A DNA stretch of 64,000 nt from Strix aluco. Taxonomy: Eukaryota; Chordata; Aves; Strigiformes; Strigidae. How positions within the stretch are numbered: the first letter of the stretch is position 1; every line of letters begins with the position of its first letter. Positions 38,950-50,319 of the stretch are shown piece after piece. The DNA is taken from the NCBI RefSeq assembly GCF_031877795.1, contig NC_133934.1, positions 106,332,610 through 106,396,609 on the forward strand, in the 5' to 3' direction. The position numbers and the translations under genes were made by a program. The notes under the pieces are model-generated. The model worked only from the letters and a program-made list of their open reading frames with translations. It ran no database searches and was not told the DNA's origin.

Positions 38950-41070
38950 CTGTGTGTTCCTGTCTCGGAGGCTAGGACCCAGCTGGTGAGGAAGCTGGGG
39001 GCTGCAGGGCTTCCCCCTGGGCTCAGAGAGAAGTTGCTGGTGGAGAGGAGGCCTTCAGGAAGGATGGAGAGGGAAGTGTAGGGCCCTGTTCAGTCTTGTC
39101 TCCAGGGCTGAGCAGTTTTACCTCCAGGTCCCAGCCTAGATTAATTCTCTTCTGTGTGGGAGGCAGCCCTCCCTGCCTTATGCTATGTAGGGACTGGGGG
39201 ACTGCAGGTGGAGATGGGAAAACTGAGGAGGTCAGCAGCAGTGGGCACTCACTGAGGGAGGGGGATATGTGTAGGATGCTGCTGTGGCTGTGCTGAGCCC
39301 TCTGCTTGGTCCCAGATCAGGTATTAGCACCTCTCTTCTCCCTCTCATTTGGCGGCAACAGCAGCACTGAGCTGTGCGGTTTGTACAGCCATGTCTGGGG
39401 CCCCTCACCTGGTAAGTAAGCAGGGACATCTTAGCCTACAAGAGCAGGCCCTGGCCCAGGGAATGACACAAGCAGACCTTCACCCATCACTGCCTGGACA
39501 CACATCTCATTTTAGCAACTGACATGTCTTAAAAATGAGAGAATTTCTGCTGCAGTGCTGCAAGTGCTGTGAGTTTGTAGGTCTCAGAGAAGTGCAAGAG
39601 GAGATGGTCAAAGGTGGTGCTTAAATACAATGTAAACAGCCAACGTTGGTAGCTGGCTTTGCCAGTGTTTTTACTGTGTAGATGAGATCTGAAGTCTAGA
39701 GGAGCCACTGCCAGTGCAGGACAGGATGGGGACAGGGCACCAGTGTAAGAGGTTTGCACAGTGCCTTCCCACTCTGCCCCCAGTGCTTTCAGAGTTATGA
39801 GCACCTGAGACATGGTGGTTCCCAGATAAATATGTTTATGAAGCCAAATCCCTCCTGATTACTTGGCTTCACCTTTCTTTTGTTCAGTCAGAAACAACTG
39901 CACCCAAAGCTGGAAATGGGCTTCATTACTTTGTTCCTTGAAGCACAGGGGGAAGTCATTGTGGTTTTTGGCTTTCAGCTGTGGAGCTACAATTCCAGAT
40001 ACCACTTTCAGTTTTCAAACAAATGAAAGAAAATGTACTTAAAATTTCCCTGTCTTCCTCCCAGGTGTTTCCCCTCTTGCTAATTTATCCTCCAGTATAT
40101 TCAAAACTGCCCCCAGTTCTTATCTCTGGGCTTCCTTCTCCTTCCTACACCTTCTGGGTTAAAGCTCTTGAACTTCTTTTCTCTGGAAGTGCAGTACTAG
40201 GGGAGTTATAGCACTTCTAGCAACATCTGCTCTCCCTTGCCACTTTCCCTCCTGAGAAATATATGGATGAGGGGGACAAGATAACCTGTAGAGATCCTGG
40301 GTGGTGACTGTCGTAGTATGGAGTTGATGATTCAAATGGGTCCTTCTGATGCCCTTTGTCCACTGCAGCAGCCATCATAGCATGTGTTAGTGGACCACAC
40401 TCCCTCCTGTGCTCTGTACAGAAGTAAAAGGTCTCTGCAGTCGCAAGAGGAGCAATGGAGGACTGTTCCTTGGTGGAAACCCCAGATGTCCTGTATCTTT
40501 ATAATGACAGTGGCTGACTGATGCACCAGTGATTTCACCCTGCCAAGCAACAGGTGAGTGCAAGGCAGCAGGTGGAAAGGAGATATATGGCAGGGGAGCC
40601 TGCAGGTGAGCAGAGGACTGGTGGGGATCTTAAAGTAATGTGATAGGGATGAAACCTGTGTCCTGAGCCAGTGGTGGATGCTCTGATGCACAAATCCTCC
40701 TGCAGCTATGCTCACTAGAGATGAAGAGGTACAACTCTGGGGTCCCCTATCCTTGGTCTGTGTGACTTAGTGCCTTGCTCTGTCAGGTGAAGCTGCTGTT
40801 GGTCAGATGCTTCTGGTGGCTGGGGACTGCTCTGACTGCTCCCCTGGCCCTAGCCCACCTTGTTGAGGCTCTCCAGCCATGCGTGACATTAAGGCTCCTC
40901 TAGGTCTCTGCAGGTTTCGCAAGGTTGATTGGGACCAGCGCGTGTCACTCTCGGCCACTTCCTCATCACCATAACTCTGGGCTGAATAACAAGAGGCTGA
41001 GAATCTGCTAACGCAGGCCCCAGCAGAGTGCCCCATCACTCTCTTTTATTTGCCCTGGAGATTTATGCTG
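38950..41070. other. Intergenic, no recognisable gene
   Basis: GC-balanced unique DNA without a recognised gene or repeat. The 127-codon - strand frame at 40332-40715 has no recognisable domain. Confidence 0.6.
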
Positions 41071-41079
41071 CCTATCTCC

Positions 41080-41300
41080 CTTCCCTTTGTCCACCAGCCG
41101 GGCCCTATAAGTCATGTCCCTGGGCTGACAGGTCACGTGGCTCGTGCTGCTGCCCTGTCAGAGTGACTGATGCCAGGGGGTGATTAAAAGAGAGGAGGGG
41201 TGAGAGGTCAGCAGCAGGCGGCATGATGCGAGCAGGGGGATGTAATTATCACTCCCGTGACATACTGCTGGGGGCTTTCATGGATCGTCACCCGGGCTGG
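41080..41300. promoter_or_regulatory. Candidate conserved noncoding element
   Basis: Contains an E-box/nuclear-receptor-like AGGTCACGTGG at about 41132, two further GGTCA-type cores nearby, GATTAAAAGAG, GATGTAATTATCACTCCCG near 41239 and CpGs to 41293. Unique, moderately GC-rich block; function inferred from texture and motifs only. Confidence 0.3.
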
Positions 41301-41309
41301 AGGTGGGGA

Positions 41310-42570
41310 AGGAGGTGCTGGAGCAGGGAGGGGGAGTGGATGGACACAAGGCAAGAGCGGACAGTGGGGTTATGGGAAGCAGGGGCTTTCCATTTTTGAG
41401 AGAAACTAGGAAGTGTAAAGCCTAGTCTGTTCCCCAAACTGAACTTCTAGCCTCCAGAAAGAGAGAAAGGGCATTTTGGAAAGCTGCAGTGATCTCTGCT
41501 GGGATCAGGAAGCAGCCCTCTGTTTGGAGAGGCTTTTGGCCACTTTGAAATGTTTTAAGTTCCCTCCACTGCTGCATCCCAACACTGGCAACATAACACA
41601 GGCAAGAGTGCCTTCAGACATTCAAAAATGAAATGCATGTGTTCTCTGCTGGGGGCAATTTGACAAAGAAGTTGGCAGGCTCAGTCCCCCAGTGCTCTGT
41701 GCTGACAATGCCCATTTCCCTCTGCAATTCCCCTGTCTGAAGTCTTTTGTGGACAAGATGAGGCTGCCTGGGTAAACAGTCTCCCAGATACACCATGCAG
41801 GCTATATCTTTGAATATTCTCTTTCTGGCCAAAGGTAGAGATAGGATCTTCAGCAGAGTAAAAAATGAGGAAAAACTAGATGAAGGCCGATTGAGAGGTA
41901 CATATCTCTGCCCTGGAGAACAGGATTTTGGGTGGAATAGGAGGACAGCTGTCATTTAGCCATATAAATGACAGAAATAATTTAGATTCTGACAATGGGA
42001 AGATTAAGAATACTGACTGGCAGATAGGGGATGGAGAGGCTAAGATGATGTTGAGAAACATCTTAGCATTGAGTGTAGCTATGAGTATGGTCAGGCTCCA
42101 GCGCTGCTGAGCTTTGGGGCAAGAACTGAGAATATCCATGGGAACATTTCAGAGTTCACCATTTCTGTCTCTGATCTGATTTAGGTAATTCCTATCAGTT
42201 CTCTCATGGATTCTCTTTGTGTCATCTTAAGGCTCCATCGCTTAAACTTGAATTTCTAGTTTGGTCTTCTTGTTACTGGGAACCACTTCATCAAGGTGTT
42301 CCTTGGCTAGGACTGAGACCTCCCAGCCTCCAGTTTCCAAGAATATACATGGGAGCATTTCCAGTTCCCATGTTTTCAATGACTCAGACTGTCTTGGTGA
42401 GCCACAGATAGCATGAGTACCTCTCACTATAGACAAGCTTGAAGTTTAATATTAGGACCTTGGATTATGCATGGTAAGGTGGTGAAGAATACGCAGCACT
42501 GTGGTGTTGTGCCCTCAGAATTGAGGGATGCAGGAATGCACCTGTAGAGTAGGCAAGTGATCCATCTAGT
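41310..42570. other. Intergenic, no recognisable gene
   Basis: No gene found. The boundary with the CR1 element that follows is not sharp. Confidence 0.6.
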
Positions 42571-42579
42571 TCAGTATAA

Positions 42580-44925
42580 CTTCCTTCTCCAAGTGATAGA
42601 GGAGCCTATGAGGAGAGGTGCTATGCTGGACCTTGTTCTCACCAAGAAGGAGGGACTGGTGGGGAATGTGAAGCTCAACGGCAGCCTTGGCTGCAGTGAC
42701 CATGAAATAGTGGAATTCAAGATCCTTAGGGCAGCAAGGAGGGCACACAGCAAGCTCACTACCTTGGACTTCAGGAGAGCAGACTTTGGCCTCTTCAGTA
42801 GCCAGTACTCTGGCACAGTAACACAGGATAAAGCCCAAAGGGAAGAGGGGCCTAAGAAAGTTGGTTAATATTCAAGGATCATCTCCTCCAAGCTCAGGAG
42901 CAATGCATCCCAACAAAGAGAAAGTCAGGCAAAAATGCCAGAAGGTCTGCATGGATGAACAAGGAGCTCCTGGACAAACTCAAACATAAAAAGGAAGCCT
43001 ACAGAAGGTGGTAACAAGGACAGGTAGCCTGGGAAGAATACAGAGAAATTGTCTGAGCAGCTAAGGATCAGGTTAGAAAAGCTAAAGCCCTGATAGAATT
43101 AAATCTGTCCAGGGACATCAGGGGCAACATGAAAAGCTTCTATAGGTACATCAGTGATAAAAGGAAGACTAGTGAAAATGGGGGCCCTCTCCAGAAGGAA
43201 ACAGGAGACCTGGTTACCCGGGATATGGAGAAGGCTGAGGTACTCAATGACTTTTTTGTCTCAGTCTTCACTAGCAAGTGCTCCAGCCACACCACCCAAG
43301 ACACAGAAGGCAAAGGCGGGGACTGGGAAAATGAAGAACCTCTCACTGTAGGATAAGATCAGGTTCGAGACCATCTAAGGAACCTGAAGGCACACAAGTC
43401 TGTGGGACCTGACAAGATGCATCCATGGGTACTGAGGGAACTGGCGGATGAAGTGGCTAAGCCACCATCCATCATATTTGAGAAGTTGTGGCAGTCTGAT
43501 GAAGTTCCTGCTGACTGGAAAAGGGGAACATAATCCCCATTTTTAAAAAGGAAAAAAAGGAAGACCTGGGGAACCAGTAGGTCTCACCTCTATGCCCGGC
43601 AAGGTGATGGAGAGGATCCTTCTGGAAACTACGCTAAGGCACATGGGAAAATAAGGAGATGACTGGTGACAGCCAACATGGCTCCACTAAGGGCAAATTG
43701 TGCCTGGCAAATTTGGTGGCCTTCTATGATGGGGTTACAGCATTGGTGGATAAGGGAAGAGCAACTGATGTCATCTACCTGGACTTGTGCAAAGCATTTG
43801 ACACTGTCCCACATGACATCCTTGTCTCTAAATTGGAGAGACATGGATTTGACAGATGGACCACTTGGTGGATAAGGAATTGGCTGGATGGTCTCACTCA
43901 AGGAGTTGCGATCAACAGCTCAATGTCCAAATGGAGAGTAGTGATGAGTGGCGTTCCTCAGGAGTCAGTGTTGGGGCCAGTGCTGTTTAATGTCTTTGGT
44001 GACATGGACAGTGGGATCGAGTGCACCCTCAGCAAGTTTGCTGATGACACCAAGCTGTGTGGTGTGGTCAACACACTGGAGGGAAGGGATGTGCCATCCA
44101 GAGGGACCTGGACAGGCTGGAGAGGTGGGCCCAGGCAAACCTCATGAAGTTCAACAAGGCCAAGTGCAAGGTCCTGCACAGGAGTTGGGGCAATCCTAAG
44201 CACAAAGACAGGCTGGGTGAAGATTGGATTGAGAGCAGCCCTGAGGAGAAGGACTTGGGAGTGCTGGTTGACAAGAAGCTCAACGTGACACAGCAATATT
44301 CACTTGCAGCCCAGAAAGCCAACCGTATCCTGGACTGCATCAAAAGCAGTGTGACCAGCAGGTCAAGGGAGGTGATTCTCCCCCTCTACTCCACTCTCAT
44401 GAGACCCCACCTGGAGTACTGTGCTCAGCTCTGGGGCCCCCAACATAAGGAGGACATGAACCTGCTCGAGTGAGTCCAGAGGAGGCCACAAAGATGATCA
44501 GAGGTCTGGAGAACCTCTCCTACGACGATAGGCTGAGAGAGTTGGGGTTGTTCAGCCTGGAGAAGAGAAGGCTCCAGGGAGACTTTCTAGCAGCCTTCCA
44601 GTACCTAAAGGGGGCCTACAGGAAAGATGGGGAGGGACTTTTTACAAGGGCATGTAGTGATAGGACAAGGGGTAACAGTTTTAAATGAAAGAGGGTAGAT
44701 TTAGATTAGATGTAAGGAAATTCTTCACCGTGAGGGTGGTGAGGCACTGGAACAGGTTGCCCACAGAGGTTGTGGATGCCCCATCCCTGGAAATGTTTAA
44801 GGCCAGGTTGGGGCTTTGAGCAACCTGGTCTAGTGGAAGGTGTCCCTGCCCATGGCAGGGGGGTTGGAAGTAGATGATCTTTAAGGTCCCTTCCAATCCA
44901 AACCATTCTGTGATTTTATGACTAT
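42580..44925 (+). mobile_element. CR1 LINE retrotransposon, 5'-truncated, ORF2 degenerate
   Basis: About 2.3 kb of a chicken-repeat-1 (CR1) family non-LTR retrotransposon, the dominant LINE of birds. Remnants of ORF2 are spread over several frames. They include a segment at 42557-42868 (end of the endonuclease region), then 43129-43356, the reverse transcriptase core at 43659-44147 with the catalytic Phe-Ala-Asp-Asp box at 44037-44048, 44057-44473, and a C-terminal piece at 44470-44688. Moving between the segments needs at least four frame changes, and stops interrupt the linkers, so it cannot encode a working enzyme. The 3' tail at about 44890-44922 (CCATTCTGTGATTTTATGAC) is the usual CR1 end made of short ATTCTATG-like units without a poly(A) tail. 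The 5' part is missing, as in most CR1 copies. The boundary near 42580 is approximate. Confidence 0.95.
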
Positions 44926-44929
44926 CCAG

Positions 44930-45980
44930 CCTCTAACAGTGGCTGTCATCAGTGTGTCACAGGGAAGTTAATGAAACAGGCAGATGTGCCCTACCACTGA
45001 GGTTTTCTCCTAAACTTTTGTAGTTGGTGGATATTGATGTGCGCAGCTGTACCTTGTGCTGCTTTGAGCTTTTGACTAGTGTTTGGTACAATGGGGAATG
45101 ACAACCCTTCAGACTCAAGGGGTGAATATGTAAGTTAGAGTTGCTCTATTCCTCTTTCACAGGAAGAGATGGAACTTCTCAGGGATATATCTTCTTCATG
45201 GTGCCTCCTGATTACTGAAAATGAATGGTTACATATAGATTTCAGAGAGCAAAAGCTACCTGAAATAAAGAAAATGAAACCAATCCAGACCAGACCAAAC
45301 AAGAAGGAACCAACCAACCTCAGTAGCTTCTCATATCATTACAATTTCCACGATTGGTATGGCTCTAAGGGCAGCCAGAGGAATAATTTATGGTTAGAGG
45401 AAAAATATCACTGAATAAACTAGAGTAAATATTATTCATGCAGTCTGAATTAAAGGATAAGTGTATTCTAAACACTGTCTTTCTCACTAGCCCTGGACAG
45501 AACTACTGTCACACCTCATTGAAGCCCAAGGGCTCAGAACTTAATTTATCATTAAATTACCTAAACATAGAAAGAATCACAAAACTCAGCAATATCTGCA
45601 GCAAGAAACCTTCAGTCTCCAAATTATGCATCTTGGTCTTTCATGCAGAGAAAAGGACATGCTCCTTCAGATTCTCAGCAGTGTCATCGTACATGCATAG
45701 TGGCTCTTCTCCTCTCTGCTTCATTTTGTCATAACCATGCTGGGAAGCATGGACAGGACTTAGCTAATGCCTCGTATCTTTGTCATTCATATGCTAGTGT
45801 GGCTCCACTGCAGATTTTCAGCTAGGAGTTTATTTCTGGAAGGGACTATATGTTATGAGTAGTCCCTGTCATGTTAACAGAGTGTCATTGATATATTTGC
45901 AGATTCAGAGAAAATACAGCAGGAAAGAATGCTGAAAATTAATCCAACCCATAGATACCTATATGTTTCCTTCCAAATGC
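44930..45980. other. Intergenic, no recognisable gene
   Basis: AT-rich unique DNA between two LINE copies; no feature recognised. Confidence 0.55.
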
Positions 45981-45984
45981 TTAC

Positions 45985-46920
45985 CTAACTCAGTCTTTAA
46001 GAAAAATGATGATGCTACCACAACCTCTCTAGTCAAATTATTTCAAGACTTTACTATACATACAGCTAAAAAGTTCTCTGAGCTTTCTAAATTTCCCTTG
46101 ATGCAGTTTAAGGCTACAATTCCTCCTACTCTCCAAAGACCCTGCCTCTTCAAAGCATCCTGCTATGCATTTGAAGATTGCCATCGTGTATCCTCCAGTC
46201 TTTTTTCTCTCTAGACTAAACAAACCCAGTTACAGCCTTTTCCCTGCAGGCCAGGTTTTCTAGGTCTCCGATCATTCTTGCTTAACTTCCCTGGGTCCTT
46301 CTGGCTTGTCCACTTTTTTTCTTGAACTTCAGTGTCCAGACAGGAACAAGGAAGGGCCAAGAAGTTCAGCTCAGGCCTTATTAACACTAAGGAAAGCACA
46401 AGGATTAGTTGTTGCGCCTTACAGGCTGTACTCTTGTTGTACAGCCCAGTATATTGTTTGTCTTTTCACAACAGCTTGGCATGGGGATTTTTCTTCAACT
46501 TGTGACCCACTGTTTCTCCCTACATCCATTTCTATAGTGCTGCTATCTACCTGATTCTTCTCCAGATCCATGATTATTCAGTTGCAGTTGATTATTCAGG
46601 CTCAGATGTACTGGAGAGGGAGTATGCTAAAGGAGCTTTAGCCCATCTCCTTTATCACTTCCAAGTGCAACATGCATGTGATATGTCCTGTGCTGAGACA
46701 ATGTGGCTCTGGAAGTCTCTCACCTTCCATTTAGTTGTAGAGTTGCACCTACTTGTGTTATTCCTACCTGATGGCTGAGTGTAGTGCTGTGACTGACCTG
46801 CCTTCTTGCTTCCAGACCTTTTCTCCAATCTGTTAAGGTCATTTTGGATTCTGAGTCCATCCTACAATGTCCATTCAGTCTCTTCCAGTTTATGTAATCT
46901 GTAAATTTATGAGGAAAGTC
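45985..46920 (-). mobile_element. Ancient CR1/L3-type LINE relic
   Basis: Read on the - strand, this is the end of ORF2 plus the 3' region of an old CR1/L3-type LINE. On the + strand the diagnostic order is: CTACCACAACCTCTCTAG, TTTCCCTTGATGCAGTTTAA, CTCTAGACTAAACAAACCCA, CTTCAGTGTCCAGACAGGAA, CTCAGGCCTTATTAAC, CAACTTGTGACCCACTG, then CTCCAATCTGTTAAGGTCAT and TGTAAATTTATGAG. These are the well-known blocks of this family in the same order. Divergence is heavy with many small indels, and no frame is open. It is much older than the CR1 copy just upstream. Confidence 0.8.
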
Positions 46921-46929
46921 TCTGGTACA

Positions 46930-47980
46930 GTGAAGCCTGTGATGATGGGTGACTACTCCCTGGAAAAGAGGAAAAGATTAGTGGGAATCAGCTACATAAG
47001 TTACTGAAAATTAGAAAGGTGGGAACTGAAAAGGATGAACCTAACCAATGCACTGTCCACTGAGTCACCTCCTATTGGGTGATGCTGGAACAGTTGTCTT
47101 TTTAGTGTGGCTTAAAGAAATCCTGTCACTTAAAGTACTAGGGACTGAAACTGAAGGTGATTGGGAAATGGGAGACCAAGACTGACCTAGAGTAGAAAGT
47201 TACTTGGGTTAAAAAGAGCTGTGTGAATACATCCAAGGTTTTTTGCAACCATTAACTCTAATAAAAAGTTGGATTCCTTTCCCTTGTGTTCCTTCTCCAC
47301 AACAGTTATAGGTAGTGGGCATTGGCAGGAAATGTTTGGTGAACTGGAAATTTTAAATTGAGGAGTTACAGATGTGAAATCTGAGCATTTGTGTCATAAA
47401 GCTTGGTTGTAGGGCTGTTCTAGGATATTACAGCATATGGACTACAAAGAGCTCTTCCACACCAAACATTTCAGTTGTAATCTCGCATACCAGGTGCAAA
47501 ATCCCTCTTTGCTTCTCTCTTGAAGCCCAGATTCATTCCTCAAAACCATGTGGTGAATTCCAAACAGCAAATACACTCGAGAGAATTCAACTCGAATGAA
47601 CAACCCATCAATGAAGAAATAGGTTAAATTTGGTAAATAGAGTACTTGCTAGATATTGCTTGCTTAGCTTTACAGGGGATTAGAAAGGCCAAGCCAAAAC
47701 AGCTGTTCCTAGACTTTGCATGAGAGAAGTTTCGTTGAAGTTAGTTATTCTGGGACAGAAAAGACAAGAGAAAGGAAAGAAATTACTGACAATGAGCTCT
47801 GGTGATGGTGACGGAAAGCAAAAGGATATGGTAGTAAACGTGGATGAGGATAGGCAGGGAGAATGAGCAACAGATAGGAGTGGGAGATACCAGAGGGGTG
47901 GGGAGTGTGGGGGGGGAGGTAAGGGAGTGAGCCAGGAGAAGACAGCGTGACTGTGCCTGATCTACACTGACGAGTACCAA
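46930..47980. other. Intergenic, no recognisable gene
   Basis: AT-rich unique DNA; a G-rich stretch at about 47897-47925 includes a run of G. No gene identified. Confidence 0.6.
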
Positions 47981-47989
47981 TGTTAACTG

Positions 47990-48320
47990 TCACCTCTCAT
48001 CTCCAAACTAAATCACACCTGGAATTGGAGGCAGCGAGGAGCTGATAGAGTCAGCCTTAGAGAGCCGACAAGTCAATCAGAGCGGAGATGCGTGGAGAGA
48101 CACCAGCTTTATAGGGCTCGGTGCCTTCATTCATCGCGGGATTTACACCTGTCAGCCTCCCGGCGGGGGGAGCGCGCTGGGACTCACTTCAACACCACTT
48201 AAAACGGGACAACAGACACATTACTGCAATCACCCTCTGCGCTCCTTTCCTCCGGAGGGTGTGTTTTATATTACAGGGAGCTCAGCTGCCTTTGCTAGTT
48301 GCATTTGAAGCTGAGCGCAC
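47990..48320. promoter_or_regulatory. Candidate conserved noncoding element with two T-box-type sites
   Basis: About 330 bases of unique DNA rich in retained CpG (48067-48250). It contains a perfect T-box core TCACACCT at 48013-48020 and a related TTTACACCT at 48142-48150, same orientation, about 130 bases apart. TTTATAGGGCTCGG at 48109 resembles a weak TATA context. It looks like an enhancer or cryptic promoter; motif-based inference only. Confidence 0.35.
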
Positions 48321-48329
48321 CTCCTGCCA

Positions 48330-49420
48330 TGAGGAAAGGACTGCCTGCATTTCAGGACCTGGAGGGCTATTCCCCACACAACTGCAACGCCCCAGACCAA
48401 ACAGGGAGGGAGGGCTGTGCAGGGCAGGGGGAAATGACAGGGTAACTGCTCGCTAACCAAAAGGCTTCGGGAGCTATGTAGGCTGCGCAAACCCATCTCA
48501 TTATCTGAGTCTGTCATGATATTTAATAGAAGAGGTCAGCGGAGGCCAGACCAAGAGATCAGCCTCCCTGTCTTCTACCCAGCTCTTCTCAAATACCTGC
48601 AGTGCTCCATAAAGACCCTCCTCTCCTTTCAAAAGAGCCCCCAGATCAGAACTCTTCCCTGCTGGCTAAATCCTGGGTACCAAAGCTTGTGATACAGGCT
48701 TTGAGCTGCCTGATCTCTTAATCCAGCTGTGTGTATTCATTTGAAACTGAAAGCAGCTCCTTTTTGTCGTCTGCTTCTCAGCATTAACTTCTCTTTGATG
48801 TAATTCTTGCTTCCGATGCTCTCTCCCTTCATGGGGAAGATTAGTGTGAAATTGGCCTGCTTCTCCAGAGACTGCAGTGTTAAGCCTCCAACACTTGGTC
48901 CTTATTGGAAATCCTTAACCCACATCGAGAGGAGGGGGAGGGAAGGAAAGTGTAAGAGTCCCAGACCTGACTCTGCCAGGGCTCTGTTGCCTCCATTCCT
49001 TTCACTGTTTTGGGCGTGGGGAGCATGGATGTTGAAGAAGGTAAGGATGTGCTCTGAGTGATGCAGGTATTTTAAAGCAGGGACAAAGATGGGATTGTAG
49101 CCGCTAGACATATATCCTCTCAGGTTGAGAATAGAGGATAACAGTGCAGTGGTAATCAGAGGGGACTGTGAGCATGCAAACAGTATGCCCATGCTGGTCA
49201 GAGTGACCATGTTTTGGGAGTTAAGCCACAAAATTGGTCATTGTTAATCTGCTTTGAAGAAGTAGGCGTAGAGATGGATTGCCTATGCCCATGTGGTGGG
49301 GATGGAGTGCAGGAGACAGAAGTTCCCTCTCCTGGGTGGGATGTGGCTCCAGGGCTGCCTTGTGCTTCATCTAAGTTTTTTTCTTGTGGAAGAGCGATAG
49401 GCTCAGTGGGGATGAATGCC
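48330..49420. other. Intergenic, no recognisable gene
   Basis: Unique DNA without recognised genes or repeats. Confidence 0.6.
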
Positions 49421-49426
49421 AGTGAG

Positions 49427-49448
49427 CTCCAGAACTGCAGTTCTGGAG
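49427..49448. repeat. Perfect 22-base palindrome
   Basis: The sequence from CTCCAGAACTG to CAGTTCTGGAG reads identically on both strands, with no loop, centred on a PstI-like CTGCAG. The next base on each side breaks the symmetry. Confidence 0.95.
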
Positions 49449-49489
49449 TGTCTGTGCCTTAGACAAGTTGCTCGTGAGGGTCTCCCTTC

Positions 49490-49940
49490 CCCACAGTGCC
49501 AGGACAGCATCGCTTGCTCTCCATTTCACCCTGCTTCTTGCGCCTGCCTTACACCACATGGCCACTCTCTGCTTGTCTTCCATCATCCCACCACTACATG
49601 TTCTTCAACTTTACTCCACCAACCACTTCCACCAGCCCTTGGACCTGCTCCTACTGCTTCTTCCTCCACCAGCCTCTTCTGCCTACACTGTTCTTCCTGG
49701 TGGCTCTTCCCTACTCCCCACACTCTCAGGTTCTGACATGTGCTGCACTCCAGCCCCACCATCCCCTCCTGCTTGGTCCTGCTCCGTTGCTCTCCCCACA
49801 AACACATGGTGCCATTATCTCAGGAAGGGCCTTGAGCACCCCCCTTGGTTTAGCCTTGTGCTTCCTCTCGCTTGGTCGCCCCCCTCCGTTACCCAGGTCT
49901 GCAAATCACTCCTTCCCATGTCAGCCAGCAAATTGGTTTA
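49490..49940 (+). repeat. Pyrimidine-rich low-complexity tract
   Basis: C/T-rich stretch that keeps several + strand frames open at once (up to 228 codons over 49496-50182), giving Pro/Leu/Ser/His-rich translations. Overlapping open frames in the same direction are the mark of biased composition, not of a gene. Confidence 0.75.
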
Positions 49941-49954
49941 TCCTCCCCCCATCC

Positions 49955-50310
49955 CAGCTTTCATTACCTTGCCGAAATGAAGCGATATCTCCTCGGCGGA
50001 GGCTTCTCGTTGCTGCAGCCAGTACCCAAATCATGAGAGCTGGCATAATAAATGAAGACAAAGTGCCGGCGGCCCGGGCCATCTCTCCCACTGCGCCACT
50101 AGCCGCTGCCAGCTTCATTATTCGCTTAAGTTGCCGGAGAAAATTACTTAACCCTGACCCGTGTATTAGGGCCCTGTATTAATGCTGCGACAGGCGTCTC
50201 TTACAGCAAAGAACAATTTATTAGAGCCGAAACAGGCTGCTTTTCTCTGTCATTTTTCCAATCTGAGCTTTGAACACACATCATTAAACTTGTCTGACTC
50301 TCTCCCCTTC
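49955..50310. promoter_or_regulatory. Candidate conserved noncoding element
   Basis: Sharp change from the pyrimidine tract to balanced, CpG-retaining, TAAT-rich DNA. Cores include GGCATAATAAATGAAG near 50042, CTTCATTATTCGCTTAAG near 50112, CCTGTATTAATGCTGCG near 50172 and AACAATTTATTAGAGCCG near 50212. An E2F/GC-like CGGCGGCCCGGG lies at 50067. This is one of the clearest enhancer-like blocks in the window by texture. No coding pattern is consistent on either strand. Confidence 0.4.
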
Positions 50311-50319
50311 TCCATCATT

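Noticed and set aside
43659..44473. Reverse-transcriptase-like frames considered as a host gene
   Set aside because: They are fragments of CR1 ORF2 in different frames, with a CR1 3' tail downstream.
49496..50182. Longest + strand open frame in the gene desert (228 codons)
   Set aside because: Other overlapping frames in the same direction are open too (49416-49736, 49468-49980). The composition is simple C/T-rich, there is no domain, and the 3' part runs into a candidate noncoding element.
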